From: Rufibacter ruber
GTDB taxonomy: Bacteria > Bacteroidota > Bacteroidia > Cytophagales > Hymenobacteraceae
NCBI RefSeq assembly: GCF_001647275.1
Contig: NZ_LRMM01000034.1
Span: 1-49,967 of the forward strand
Length of the DNA stretch: 49,967 nt
Direction of reading: 5' to 3'
A program made the position numbers and the translations under genes. Of this stretch, positions 1 through 9,800 are shown in pieces. Under the pieces are notes generated by a model. That model had not been told where the DNA came from. It searched no databases and saw only the letters and a program-made list of their open reading frames with translations. Numbering within the stretch: position 1 is the first letter of the stretch; every line of letters starts with the position of its first letter.

Positions 1-8
1 CCCATTTT

Positions 9-62
9 GTACTTCCTGTTTTCTGGCTGTTTTCAGAAAAACAGCCCAGAAACAGGAAGTAC
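9..62. repeat. Dispersed palindrome, family P (copy 1)
   Basis: A nearly perfect inverted repeat with arms GTACTTCCTGTTTTCTGGCT and its complement. It lies just past the 3' end of the minus-strand hydrolase gene. It shares the CTGTTTT...AAAACAG core with about 25 other sites in the window and could act as a terminator in either direction. Confidence 0.9.
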
Positions 63-72
63 AAAGGTGCCC

Positions 73-1020
73 TTATTTCCTGGTGCCGCCCAGAAGGCTG
101 TTACTGTCCAGCCAGTGGAGGCAGCTGGCAAACCAATCATCTTTGGTCGTCTTGTTGTTCAGCCCGAATCCGTGGCCCCCTCTCTGGTAGAGGTGCAGTT
201 CTGCCGGAATGTTGTGCTGAAGCAGCGCCTGGTAGAATACAAGGCTGTTGTGAACAGGAACCGTTTTATCATCAGAGGCGTGCACTAAAAAAGCAGGCGG
301 GGTCTGGGCGGTGACCTGCCGCTCATTTGAATATTCTCTTAACTTCTCTGCGGTAGGCTTTTTCCCCAGCAGGTTGGAGAAAGACCCTTTGTGGCTCATG
401 GCAGAGTCACCGCTAATCACGGGGTAGAGCAGCAGCATGAAATCTGGCTTCACAGACAGGTTCTGCGGGTTTGCCACCTGTGCCTGCGTGAAATGGGTAC
501 CGGCGGTAGACGCCAGGTGCCCCCCCGCCGAAAAGCCCATAATCCCCACCCGCTCCGGGTTTACGCCCCACTCCTTCGCCCGCTGCCGTACCACCAGTAG
601 GGCCCGCTGGGCATCTTGCAGGGGTGCCACCTCTGGTTTAGAGGAAACCGTGGCATCTGGCAGGCGGTACTTCAGCACAAAGGCCGCCACCCCCTGCTCC
701 GCAAACTTCCGGGCCACGTCTGTGCCCTCATGGCTGAAAGCCAGTTTGGCGTACCCGCCGCCCGGGCAGATCACCACCGCCGTGCCATTGGCTTTGCCTT
801 GGGCGGGCAGAAATACCGTCAACGTGGGGGTTCTCACCTTGGTAATGCTCTGGCTTTTGTTGGGCCGCACCTCCAGATGCTCTTCATTTTTACCGGCTAC
901 TTCATTGGGGACCGGACCCTCATACAAAGGAAGCTCCATGGGTCTGGTCTGGCTGTACACAGAAGCAGAGGAGAAGGCAAACAGAACTCCCAGCAACAGC
1001 CCTGCAAGAATCAGTTTCAT
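73..1020 (-). CDS. Exported alpha/beta hydrolase (esterase, BD-FAE/acetylxylan-esterase-like)
   Basis: A 315-aa secreted or periplasmic serine hydrolase. Residues 1-24 are a signal peptide. The oxyanion-hole segment CPGGGY is near residue 85, the nucleophile elbow GFSAGG puts Ser at 164, the acid is in ASDDKTVP (Asp 250/251), and the His is in GGHGFG (283). This order matches carbohydrate-esterase-like alpha/beta hydrolases that deacetylate or de-esterify polysaccharides; the substrate cannot be read from sequence. I start at the ATG at 1020 because the upstream in-frame extension runs through a dispersed palindrome (1041-1088) and would bury the signal peptide. It is transcribed in the same direction as the DinB pseudogene upstream. 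Confidence 0.9.
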   Translation of the reverse strand: MKLILAGLLLGVLFAFSSASVYSQTRPMELPLYEGPVPNEVAGKNEEHLEVRPNKSQSITKVRTPTLTVFLPAQGKANGTAVVICPGGGYAKLAFSHEGTDVARKFAEQGVAAFVLKYRLPDATVSSKPEVAPLQDAQRALLVVRQRAKEWGVNPERVGIMGFSAGGHLASTAGTHFTQAQVANPQNLSVKPDFMLLLYPVISGDSAMSHKGSFSNLLGKKPTAEKLREYSNERQVTAQTPPAFLVHASDDKTVPVHNSLVFYQALLQHNIPAELHLYQRGGHGFGLNNKTTKDDWFASCLHWLDSNSLLGGTRK

Positions 1021-1040
1021 AAGTAGGCTTATCAAGTACA

Positions 1041-1088
1041 GGAGCTGTTTTGGGGCTGTTTTTGTAAAAACAGCCCCAAAACAGCTCC
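1041..1088. repeat. Dispersed palindrome, family P (copy 2)
   Basis: Perfect long stem with arms beginning GGAGCTGTTTTGGGGCTGTT. It separates two minus-strand genes (DinB upstream, hydrolase downstream), a position where it could end the first transcript. Confidence 0.92.
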
Positions 1089-1117
1089 CGCAGGTGTATG
1101 TAAAATTGTAACGCTGC

Positions 1118-1623
1118 TTAACCACCAAATCCTTCATCGGCCGAAGGCCCGTACATGCCCGGCACCGGTACGTCTAGCAGGCGCAGGTACACACTCAACT
1201 GGCCGCGGTGGTGAATGAGGTGGTTCATGGCCATGGTTCTGATCACTACCTGCCGGGGCAGGGAAATCAGCACTTTGTCTCCGGCACGCATGGTCCAGGT
1301 CTTGGCTATCTCCACAATATTGGTGTCATTCAAGGCCTTGACGGCACTTTGGTAAGAGTCTTCAAACAACTGCATGAGTTCCTGCTGGGTGGAACCGGTA
1401 AAAGGGGCTGGCTTCTGTTTGGCAAAGTCCACCTCCTCGGTCTGTAAGGCCAGGGCAATAAAAATGCGGGGCAGCTCCGCCACGTGGGCGGCCAGCTGCC
1501 GCAAGGTCATGCTTTGGGGTGAGGCCTCCAGTCAAAGTGCTCTGCCGGTACCCGCTCCATCATCTTTCTGGTATTGGCGGCCTCCTGCTCAAACTGCCTC
1601 AGTAGCTTGTGGTTCAATTCCAT
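1118..1623 (-). pseudogene. DinB-family metal-dependent protein, broken by a 1-bp frameshift
   Basis: A DinB/YfiT-fold protein of about 168 aa split into two frames. The first frame starts at the ATG at 1623 (MELNHKLLRQFEQEAANTRK...) and reads through FDWRPHPK, then stops at a TGA (1507-1509). The second frame runs from 1510 to 1118 and carries on with MTLRQLAAHVAELP. DinB proteins normally read PHxKSM at this point, so one A appears to be missing from the AAA run of CCCCAAAGCATGACC near 1512. The metal-site histidines (LAAHVAE and HLIHHRGQ) are intact in the second part. Stop and start overlap as ATGA, so coupled translation of two halves is formally possible. A sequencing indel is the main alternative. 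Confidence 0.8.
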
Positions 1624-1659
1624 ATTTCTTCTGGTTTCCTGTTAGTTTGTAGCGGTAAG

Positions 1660-1702
1660 ATAAAAAAAAGAACGGGAGCAGGACAACTTCCCGCTCCCGT
1701 TT
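1660..1702 (-). terminator. Rho-independent terminator of the peptide transporter
   Basis: Read on the minus strand, an 8-bp stem ACGGGAGC/GCTCCCGT with a 13-nt loop is followed by a run of T (eight A on the plus strand, 1662-1669). It lies just past the stop of the minus-strand transporter gene. Confidence 0.85.
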
Positions 1703-1722
1703 CTCAGGCTTTTGACAAAAAA

Positions 1723-3216
1723 CTAGCGCACCTGGCCCATCCAGCTTCTGATCACGCGGCTGAACAGAATCAGCACCACCCCAATGCCCAACGACCAGAG
1801 ACCAATCTGGTTCAGAACCTGGGCATAGTACGGCAGGGACAGCACCGGATTATCAACCACCCCTTCTGGCACACTCATCATGGCGCCAATCTTACTGGCC
1901 AGGAACTCCCCTACCGCACTGGCAAAAAACCAGATGCCCATCATCATGGCCACAATCCTGGCCGGGGACAGTTTGGTAATCATAGACAGCCCAATGGGCG
2001 AAATGCACATCTCGCCGCAGATAATGAAGAAGTAGCCGGCAATAAAGGAGAAAAGCGGAATTATGCCGGTCTCTGCGTGCATTTTTGAGCTGAGGTAGAA
2101 CACGTAAAACCCCAGCCCCATCAGCACAAACGACAACCCAAATTTGACAGGTGTGTTGGGTTCCATGTTTTTCCGGTTCAGGGCAGGCCACAGCCACGCA
2201 AAGAAAAAGCTCAGGATTACCACCCAGGCCGGCGGCAGAAAATTGTTCACGGCCAGCGCCGGAAGCTCCACCCCGCCTACGTGCATGTCTACATTGCGCA
2301 TGGCAAACAGGTTCAGAGAACCCGCATTCTGCTCATAGAATGCCCAGAACAGCGTAGAGAAGACAATCATCACCAACGCCGCAAACAGCTTGTACCGGGC
2401 GCTGGCATCCATCTGAAACGCAATGAACAGAATGTACAGCACACTCAGCGCCCCCAGCCCGAACATGATAAAGTCCATGATCTCATAGCGGTTGAACAAG
2501 GCAACAATCACAGGAATGACCAGCAGCGTGGCGGCATAGATCACCACCTCCTTGCTGATACCGGCAAACACAGGCTTCTTCAGATCAGCAGGGTTAGGCG
2601 GCAGCCCCTTGTCTTTCAAAGACTTTTTGCCAATGGCAAAGACCACCAGCCCCAGAATCATAAAAATGCCTGCCAGCCCGAAACCGTAGTGCCAGTCAAT
2701 CTGCTGCCCCACATAGCCGCAGAGTAACCCGCCCATGGCGGCCCCAATGTTAATGCCCATGTAGAAAATGGAGAACGCACTGTCTTTGCGCGGATCATTG
2801 TCAGCGTACAGCGTACCCACCAGGCTGGAGATATTGGGTTTAAAAAATCCGTTTCCGCAGATGATGAAGGCCATGCCGTAGAAGAAACTCCAGTCCTGCG
2901 GCAAGGCCAGGACCAAGTGCCCTATGGCCATGAGAATACCGCCGTACATCACGGCTTTGCGGCCGCCCAGGAACCGGTCACTCATCATGCCGCCAAACAT
3001 GGGCATGGTATACACCAGCGCCGCGTAAGAACCTAAGATGGCGTAGCCTTTGGGTTCATCAAACTTGAGTTCAGAAATCATGTAGGCCAGTAGCAGGGCC
3101 TTCATGCCATAGAAAGAGAAACGCTCCCACATCTCAGTGAAGAAAAGCATGTAGAGCTGCCTGGGGTGGCCTGTAGAGGCAGGCGCCTCCGGGATCTGGG
3201 GTTCAGTTAAATCCAT
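1723..3216 (-). CDS. POT/PTR2-family proton-dependent di-/tripeptide transporter
   Basis: A 497-aa inner-membrane transporter of the major facilitator superfamily that imports short peptides with protons. The POT signature ExxERFxxYG is present at residues 28-37 (EMWERFSFYG), and the second conserved segment (ICGNGFFKPNISSLVG) is near residue 120. About 12-14 hydrophobic segments are visible, with an intervening hydrophobic pair near the middle, as in bacterial DtpT-type members. Its length is normal for the family. It has its own terminator (1660-1702) and starts a transcript divergent from the FUSC gene at 3623. Confidence 0.95.
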   Translation of the reverse strand: MDLTEPQIPEAPASTGHPRQLYMLFFTEMWERFSFYGMKALLLAYMISELKFDEPKGYAILGSYAALVYTMPMFGGMMSDRFLGGRKAVMYGGILMAIGHLVLALPQDWSFFYGMAFIICGNGFFKPNISSLVGTLYADNDPRKDSAFSIFYMGINIGAAMGGLLCGYVGQQIDWHYGFGLAGIFMILGLVVFAIGKKSLKDKGLPPNPADLKKPVFAGISKEVVIYAATLLVIPVIVALFNRYEIMDFIMFGLGALSVLYILFIAFQMDASARYKLFAALVMIVFSTLFWAFYEQNAGSLNLFAMRNVDMHVGGVELPALAVNNFLPPAWVVILSFFFAWLWPALNRKNMEPNTPVKFGLSFVLMGLGFYVFYLSSKMHAETGIIPLFSFIAGYFFIICGEMCISPIGLSMITKLSPARIVAMMMGIWFFASAVGEFLASKIGAMMSVPEGVVDNPVLSLPYYAQVLNQIGLWSLGIGVVLILFSRVIRSWMGQVR

Positions 3217-3622
3217 ATCAGGTGGTAAACGGAGTTTTGATTCAGTTATTGACCTGACAAGTTACACGTTTGTGACGGGATTTTAGAGTGGCGACAGGAT
3301 TTCTGTTTTGGAGCTGTTTTGTGAAAAAGAGGCTAGAAACGGAAGAAGGTGGCTGAAAAAAATAATCATCAAGGGAGTTCTGGTCTGTCTGTACTAACCC
3401 ACCCCTACCCCTCATAAGAGTTTATTTCTTCCGTCTTTGCAGAGAATTCCTCTTCTGGGCGGGGTGGGTTCAATGTGTCTAGCTCTTACTTGGGTTGACA
3501 AATGCGTAAGGATAGAAATTGTGATAGTTTTACACCCTGGAGTGGGAATGGAGTAAATCTGTCATTGATTCACCGCCACCCCGGTTTCTTAACTTATTGC
3601 CACGCCAGAAGTAAAAGAACCC
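3217..3622. other. Divergent intergenic region, no gene seen
   Basis: About 400 bp between the divergent transporter and FUSC genes. It holds a decayed palindrome (3302-3342) and a GC-rich element at about 3400-3420 (ACCCACCCCTACCCCTC), which recurs near 13479 and, in related form, near 31410. I see no open frame of interest and no clean TAnnTTTG promoter. Confidence 0.6.
3302..3342. repeat. Dispersed palindrome, family P (decayed copy 3)
   Basis: TTCTGTTTTGGAGCTGTTTT faces GAAAAAGAGGCTAGAAACGGAA. The arms are degenerate compared with other copies. It sits in a divergent promoter region, where a terminator role is unlikely. Confidence 0.6.
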
Positions 3623-4720
3623 GTGAACAGGTACATAGACATACTGGGTAGATGGGGGTTAACCCTGCAGATAGTAAAAACTGCCTTGGCGGCATCACTG
3701 TCCTGGTGGGTGGCTACGGGTCTGTTGCACTCGCAGTACCCGTACTTTGCAGCGGTGGCGGCCATCATCACGGTGCAGGTAACGGTGGCAGACTCTGTAG
3801 ACAAGGCCACCCAGCGCATAGTGGGCATTATTGGCGGGGTACTGCTCAGCATGTTGCTGGGGCATTGGTTTCAGGTGGGCGCGGCCTCTATCTTCCTGGT
3901 CATTTTCATTGGTATGGCCATTGCCAAAGCCTTAAAGATGAACCAGCAGATCATTTCACAGGTAGCCATCAGCTCATTGCTGGTTCTGGCGTTTGGGCAG
4001 ACCAACCAGGCCTACGCCTTTGAGAGAATTATTGAAACGGTGTTGGGTTCAGGCATGGCTGTGCTCATAAACGCTTTAATTGTTCCGCAGAATGCGGTAC
4101 CAGACGTAGAGAAGAGCATCTTACGCTTTACGGAGCTGTCGGCCACCACCCTCACTACCCTTACTGCTCTGCTAGACACTACAGGCCCCCGCTGGAAAAC
4201 CGGCCGTTCAGAAGTTGATGCCCTCATAAAGGAGGCGGAAGACTGCCGTAAAACCCTGAAGCTGGGAGAGCAGAGCCTCAAGTACAACCCTCTGCTGACC
4301 CACCAGCGCGTCCGGCTCAGCCATCTGACCGAGACCATTGTGCAACTGGAGCGCATCACCATCCAGATCAGGGGCATTCGTAGAAGCCTGGTAGATTTGC
4401 GGGCAGATCAGGTTTTCCGGCGGGACCAACCCTACGCTCAGCAGCTGCACCTTGCACTTGAAGCCACCGCCCGCTGCATTGCCGCCTACGGCCAGGCCCG
4501 CATGCAGCCTTCCCCCGAAAATGAAAAACACCTGGCGGAGGCCATCCTGAAAGCCCAGAAAGAGCAGGATCTCTGCCTGCATACCCTTTCCAGCATCACC
4601 TCCCTCTTCACTCTGCGTGACATGGGCAGCATTCTCACCGACTTAGGCCGCATTGTTCTGGAAACACAACAGCAAAACCCGGAACTGCTCCAAGCAGATC
4701 CCCATTCACCTATTACCTGA
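3623..4720 (+). CDS. FUSC/aromatic-acid-exporter-family membrane protein
   Basis: A 365-aa protein with about five or six N-terminal membrane segments (residues 15-160) followed by a soluble, charged helical region to the C-terminus. The N-terminal pattern ALAASLSWWVATGLL...YPYFAAVAAIITVQ...RIVGIIGGVLLSMLLG is typical of the ArAE_1/FUSC group (relatives of YgaH-like and AaeB-type exporters). These are thought to export aromatic acids or other toxic organic anions, but substrates of this branch are unknown. The start is a GTG at 3623; no closer ATG fits the first membrane segment. It converges with the lipoprotein gene at 4839. Confidence 0.85.
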   Translation: MNRYIDILGRWGLTLQIVKTALAASLSWWVATGLLHSQYPYFAAVAAIITVQVTVADSVDKATQRIVGIIGGVLLSMLLGHWFQVGAASIFLVIFIGMAIAKALKMNQQIISQVAISSLLVLAFGQTNQAYAFERIIETVLGSGMAVLINALIVPQNAVPDVEKSILRFTELSATTLTTLTALLDTTGPRWKTGRSEVDALIKEAEDCRKTLKLGEQSLKYNPLLTHQRVRLSHLTETIVQLERITIQIRGIRRSLVDLRADQVFRRDQPYAQQLHLALEATARCIAAYGQARMQPSPENEKHLAEAILKAQKEQDLCLHTLSSITSLFTLRDMGSILTDLGRIVLETQQQNPELLQADPHSPIT

Positions 4721-4838
4721 GAATGTAAGGACGGTAAGAATGAGAAAAGCAAATTAGTTAAGCAGCAGATTGAAATTGCCCGAGTTTTAGTTGTTGCACT
4801 TTAAACGCTGGCGTAAACGCCTTGCTTACTCCAACTAA

Positions 4839-5606
4839 TTAATCTGCCTTGTACTGTTTCCAACGCTTCAGTTTATACTTGGTAGTGTCAGAAGTAGCAG
4901 TTGTGGTAGAGATAAATTTGCCACCGTTAAACCTACTCACTTTGGTAGAATCTGTGACCGTACCAGAGGTAAAATCTTCATTAGGATCAAAATTCTTCGT
5001 TCTGGAAACAATCACCAGTTTTCCATTTGGAGCATACTCTGTAATCCAGCTCTCGGTATCAAAAAACCAGCCAGCGTCTCCAAAAGTATCTGCCAGTTCC
5101 AGCCCTTTAATTAGTTGATTTCTCTGCTTGTCCCAGAGCAACAAAGCAACCTGGGTATCACTGTACTGGCTGTGCTGTCTAACCACAAGGCCCGTGTACC
5201 GGGGGTTGATGTCAAACTTGCCAATTGCGAAGAATCCGCCGTACCCTTTCAAAATACTCTCCAGATAAGGAACCGCCTTTTCATTGAGCAGACCGTGGTA
5301 TTTCTCCGCATCTATGGCCACTCCTCTGAATTGAGTGGTTTTCACCTTCATGTCGCCAGTGAACTCTGGAGAGTAGGCATGGTAGCCTTTTGGGTTCATA
5401 GGTTTGAATAAGGAAAGAAAGGCTTGTGCTTGCGCCTTTTCAGTTTCAGCTACCTGATTTTCAGTACTATCATTTGTAGCAACCGAATCTTTGGGCAGGC
5501 TGTCTTCTACAGTGGCCGGAGTGGCTTTGTCAGACTGAGGTTCCTGCTTTGTCTTGCATGAAGCCAGCACAGTAACAATGATGAATAAAAGAATCTTACC
5601 TCGCAT
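4839..5606 (-). CDS. Putative lipoprotein, function unknown
   Basis: A 255-aa protein with a type II signal sequence: hydrophobic residues 4-15, then the lipobox VLASC with Cys 17 as lipidation site. Residues 18-60 form a low-complexity Ser/Thr/Asp/Glu-rich linker. The remaining globular part has alternating beta-like stretches (YTGLVVRQHS, QVALLLWD, KLVIVSRT) and ends in KLKRWKQYKAD. I do not recognise the family. Upstream on the minus strand, TACAATTTG with a TTG about 22 bp before it resembles a Bacteroidota promoter giving a very short leader. Likely anchored to a membrane leaflet facing the periplasm. Confidence 0.8.
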   Translation of the reverse strand: MRGKILLFIIVTVLASCKTKQEPQSDKATPATVEDSLPKDSVATNDSTENQVAETEKAQAQAFLSLFKPMNPKGYHAYSPEFTGDMKVKTTQFRGVAIDAEKYHGLLNEKAVPYLESILKGYGGFFAIGKFDINPRYTGLVVRQHSQYSDTQVALLLWDKQRNQLIKGLELADTFGDAGWFFDTESWITEYAPNGKLVIVSRTKNFDPNEDFTSGTVTDSTKVSRFNGGKFISTTTATSDTTKYKLKRWKQYKAD

Positions 5607-5736
5607 GTATACTTTTACTCAAATTGTATTCTGCGGTTGTGTTGGAGAGACAACAGTAGCAGCATACATAAGTACCAGGCTAAGTACACAACTCATGTTC
5701 CTGATTATGAAACAGGAATAAATTAGCCCTAAAAAA

Positions 5737-6663
5737 TCAGGGAGCCAGATAGTTGCTATTCGCCTCAAGCCATTGGTTTACCAGATTGATATCATCAAAT
5801 GCCTGCTGCGCTTTTTCATACTGCGCCGCAAAATCCTGCATTCTGTCCAGGGTTACGGTTTCTTTTCTGATGGACCATGATTTCCCGGTTTGCTCCAGCA
5901 CTAGCATAGGTGGTAGAATAGCCCTTAAGGCATTTACCTGGCTTTCTTGAAAGTTGCCCAGCCTGGCATCTATGTGTCCTCTTGCCAGCTTGTGGTATAG
6001 AATAATATTCAAGCGCTTCAAGAGTTTACTGGAAAGTTGTATCCAATCGCTTCCGGCGGGCACCACTTCTGGCTTATTCATCAGTAGTGCAGGCAATTGC
6101 TGCAAGGCCCTCTCCCAGTAGCTCACCATAAATTTTTGCACTGCTACATGATTCACCGCTTTGTAACCACGCCTCAACTTTTCAATGGCTATCTCCAGCA
6201 AAGTAGCCTTGAACATAAATCTTGGTTCTTCCCGCCCGTTAAACCAATTTCTGATTTGCTCATAAGATAGGGCTTTACCGAAGTCCAGCTGCGTGTTAAG
6301 GTATTTTTCAGGCGCAATTAGCAAGGGATAATAGTTATGGCAACACCCCTCCTCCACATATTTTATCCCCCGTTGCTGATATCGCTGTGGCTGCTCTTCC
6401 TGAAATCCCGCGTCAATCTTATTTTCAATCAACAGGTATATTTTTTCATTCTCAGACAGGTAAGAAACCAGAATATCTGTTTCTCCCAATCCAAAAGCTG
6501 AGACACTTCTCCAAACGCCTTCCAACTTCTGCAGGGCAGGCAGTTCTGTTGTAGAAAGGAACCAATGCAGGAAATCTGAGTTACAGGACAGTTCCACCAA
6601 TAATAGTAAGTCTATATCCCGTTCCAGAATTGCCTCAACCGGAATAATATCTAAGCTATGCAC
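5737..6663 (-). CDS. PD-(D/E)XK nuclease-superfamily protein
   Basis: A 308-aa protein with a recognisable PD-(D/E)XK core near the N-terminus: GLGETDILVSY supplies Glu 61 and Asp 63, IENKID supplies Glu 80 and Lys 82, and QPQRY (91-95) is the usual following helix motif. The layout resembles the PDDEXK_4 type, found in uncharacterised proteins linked to defence or DNA repair. The C-terminal half is helical and may bind DNA or a partner. It stands alone between a lipoprotein gene and the DUF3686 ATPase gene, about 150 bp upstream of the latter's 3' end in the same orientation. Whether it cuts DNA is not known. Confidence 0.75.
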   Translation of the reverse strand: MHSLDIIPVEAILERDIDLLLLVELSCNSDFLHWFLSTTELPALQKLEGVWRSVSAFGLGETDILVSYLSENEKIYLLIENKIDAGFQEEQPQRYQQRGIKYVEEGCCHNYYPLLIAPEKYLNTQLDFGKALSYEQIRNWFNGREEPRFMFKATLLEIAIEKLRRGYKAVNHVAVQKFMVSYWERALQQLPALLMNKPEVVPAGSDWIQLSSKLLKRLNIILYHKLARGHIDARLGNFQESQVNALRAILPPMLVLEQTGKSWSIRKETVTLDRMQDFAAQYEKAQQAFDDINLVNQWLEANSNYLAP

Positions 6664-6728
6664 GAAAGTCTTTGTTACTGAACAATCTTATGTTTGGTGA
6701 TTATACCATTGCCCCCTAAACCTGTTTC

Positions 6729-6768
6729 CAGCGTTTTCGGGCTGTTTTCAGCAAAACAGCGAAACGCA
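6729..6768. repeat. Dispersed palindrome, family P (copy 4)
   Basis: Arms GCGTTTTCGGGCTGTTTT and AAAACAGCGAAACGC, with small mismatches, just past the 3' end of the ATPase gene. A second GC-rich stem (AAGCCCC/GGGGCTT, about 6779-6815) lies between it and the stop codon. Confidence 0.8.
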
Positions 6769-6811
6769 TTACCGGTGAAGCCCCTCTCCACGGAAAGGTT
6801 GGGGTGGGGCT

Positions 6812-9800
6812 TTAGTTAGAGAGCGGGCTAGGCAGAACTTGCTCTGCCTTCTTCTCCCCCAACACCTGCTTAATCCCCGCCAAACCCTCAGAAATATTCT
6901 CCATCTGTGCCAGCACCTGCCCTACCTGGTTGCCGTCACCAAAACCTTTGAGCTTGTTGTTCCGCACAAAGGCAGCTTTGATGTCTTCCCAGCGCTGGTT
7001 TTCTTCTGGGGTGGCTGCGCCGATGAGCTGTTTGAACTTGAGCATGTTGGCCTCAGCCCCCGTGGTTAAGGTTTGGGACTCTGACTGGTAGTGCGAGAGA
7101 ATGAGCGTGTGCAGTTCCTGGTCGTTCATGATGGGCATCACCTTCTCGGCCAGCTTGTTCATGTTGCGGTACGAGCCCTGCAGTTTGAACGGTGGCTCGG
7201 TGCGGTACTCGTCGGCTTGGGCGGCGGAGCGGATATATTCCAGGTTCACTTTCAGAATCACGTCGCGGATGGCCAGGAGCTTTTTGAGCACGGCCACGTA
7301 CTCGCTGATCTCAGCGGCGGTGTGGTTGGCTTCCAGCTCCATGCCCTCTTTGCCGCCCGTTTCGGCCAGTTTTACCAAGGCATACACGTCTTTCTGGCTT
7401 TTGGCCGCAAGCTTGGCAAGCACCGCGTTGGAGGTGAGGGAGTTCTCCAGGTAGCTCAGTTTGAAGACGTCTTCGGTGTCACCTATGATGTCGCCCAAGT
7501 TGTAGATGTCAGCGCGGTTGGCGAGCATGTCTGGGATGCGGAATTTGTCGCCCGTTTCGGTGTAGGGGTTCCCGGCCATGACCACGCACACTTTTTTACC
7601 TCGGAAATCATAGGTGCGGCTGCGGCCTTTGTACACGCCCTCAATCTTGCGTTGGGCATCGCAAAGGGAGATAAACTTCTGCAGGAACTCAGGGTTGCAG
7701 TGTTGGATGTCGTCCAGGTAAATCATCACATTGTCGCCCATCTCGAAGGACAGGTTCAGCTTCTCCAGTTCCTCACGGGCGGCAGCGTTGGGCGCCTCGG
7801 TGGGGTCCAGCGCCGTGACCTGGTGCCCGATGGCGGGACCGTTGATTTTCATGAAGATGATGCCCAAGCGATTAGCGATGTACTCCATGAGCGTGGTCTT
7901 TCCGTAGCCCGGCGGCGACAGCAAGAGCAACATGCCCATTAAATCGGTACGTTTGGTCTCCCCTGCCGTGCCCATCTGTTTAGCCAGGTTCGCGCCGATG
8001 AGCGGCAGGTACACCTGGTCAATCAGCTTGTTCCGCACAAAAGAGGACATGACCCGCGGTTTGAATTCCTGTAGGCGCAGCTCCTCTTCAAACTCCACCG
8101 TCATTTGGTGCTTGAGTGCGTGGAAGGCTTTGTACTGGCTCACCACGTGGGTTTCATAATGACTAAGTTTCTGCTGGAACTGGTGAAAATGCAAGGGATA
8201 CTGCTGCTCCTGCAACAGCGGGTGGCTGCCCTGCATGCCTGCCAGCGTTTCGCGCAGGTTGGCGTGCACCAGGTGGGCTGGTTTCAGTTCTTTTAACAGC
8301 AACAGCACCGCGGCTTCGGGCACGTATTCTAAATCCTCCGAGCGGCTGGCCTGCGTCAGGAATGCTTTGAGCCAATGCTGCATCAACTCAAACCGCTCTA
8401 TCTGGCTTTCTTCTAACGCCTTGGCCGAAGATTCAAACAAGCTCCAGGCCTTCTTTTCGGTGAGGTACTGGTGGAAGTTCTGCACCAGTTCCGCCGCCTG
8501 CGCGCTGGAAATGAAATGGTCGCCGCGGGTCAGTTCATAGAACAGGTATTCCCCGGCGGCTTCGGCATTGGCCTCGGGTAGCAAACCAGTCTGCTGCTGG
8601 AAGGCCTGGAGCTCGCGCTGCAAGTCTGTTTTAATGGCATCAAACTGGTGCGTTTCGGGGAAGACCTGCAAGATGGCGCCCACGCCTTTGAGTTGGTGAT
8701 GGAACAGCTGTTTTTGACCTTCTTTCGCGAAAACAGCCCAAAAAAGGCGGGCCGCGGCGCGGTCCTCGGCCTTATATCTGAGTAAATCGGCAGTCTTGAA
8801 GAGGCGCACCAGGGCGCTCACAATCAGGGCCGCGTCATGGTCGTGCACACCTTTGAGGTAGCCTTCGCTGAAGCGGGTAGCCATGAACTTCTGCACGTAC
8901 GCGGTCAGTTCCTCGGTGCGGAGCTTGTGCAGTTCATCCAGGGTCAACAGGTGCAGGCTTCCTTCTGAGGCTTCGGCTGTAGAAGGCGTGGTCTTCGCCT
9001 GTTGCGCGGCTTGCAGAATCTGGAAGGCCAGGTACTCGGCGCGGTACACTTGATTATTTTCTGAGATGAGCGATTGCTCCCACACGGGGCGGTAACTCAC
9101 AAAACGCTCATCGGTGATTTTCTCGAAGAAGCTGGTGCCCGTGAGGTGGTAGTACATGGCGTCGTCACGGTGCACAATGCTGAGCTCCAGCGGCTGGGTG
9201 TTCACGGTGAAATGGTGCGTGCCGAACTTGAGCACGTTCTGCCCGTCCACGAACAGTTCGCTTTTGTCTTTAAGTTGGCGCACGGCATCTTCGCGCAGCG
9301 TTTTCAGGCGACTCTGGATGGCATCGGCTTTCACGGTGTCGCCCATGGCCAGGAGTTCGTCCACAGTGGTGCGCACTTTTTCCAGCATCAAATCTGAGGC
9401 GAAGTAGCCGTTGATTTCGGCCACGGTGTCCAGCTTGCTCAGTCGACTTTGTACGGCTTTAAGAATGCGGTCGGCGGCCTGTTGTAGGGTGGTGGCGCGT
9501 TTGTTGCGGGCTTCCTGCAGCGCGACTTTCTTGCTCTCAAAGGCAGAGTAAATCTCTTCGCGTTTATCGGCTATTATTTCTAAAAACGCGTCAAACTCTG
9601 AGAAGCGGCCTTCCAACTCCTCTAGCTGCACCATGAGCTTGGTGAGGTATTCGTCGCATTTCTGGGGCGTATCGCACACGTCCAGGAAGTTGATGACGCT
9701 CTGGCTGATGAGCTTGATTTGGGCGTTGAATTCGGCCTGACCTTCCGAGCTTAACAAGTCCTGCCGCTTGCGCTTGAGGGTAGCCTTGGTTTTGTTGAAC

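Noticed and set aside
73-1137. Longer hydrolase start at 1137
   Set aside because: The extra 39 residues come from the palindrome at 1041-1088 and would displace the signal peptide.
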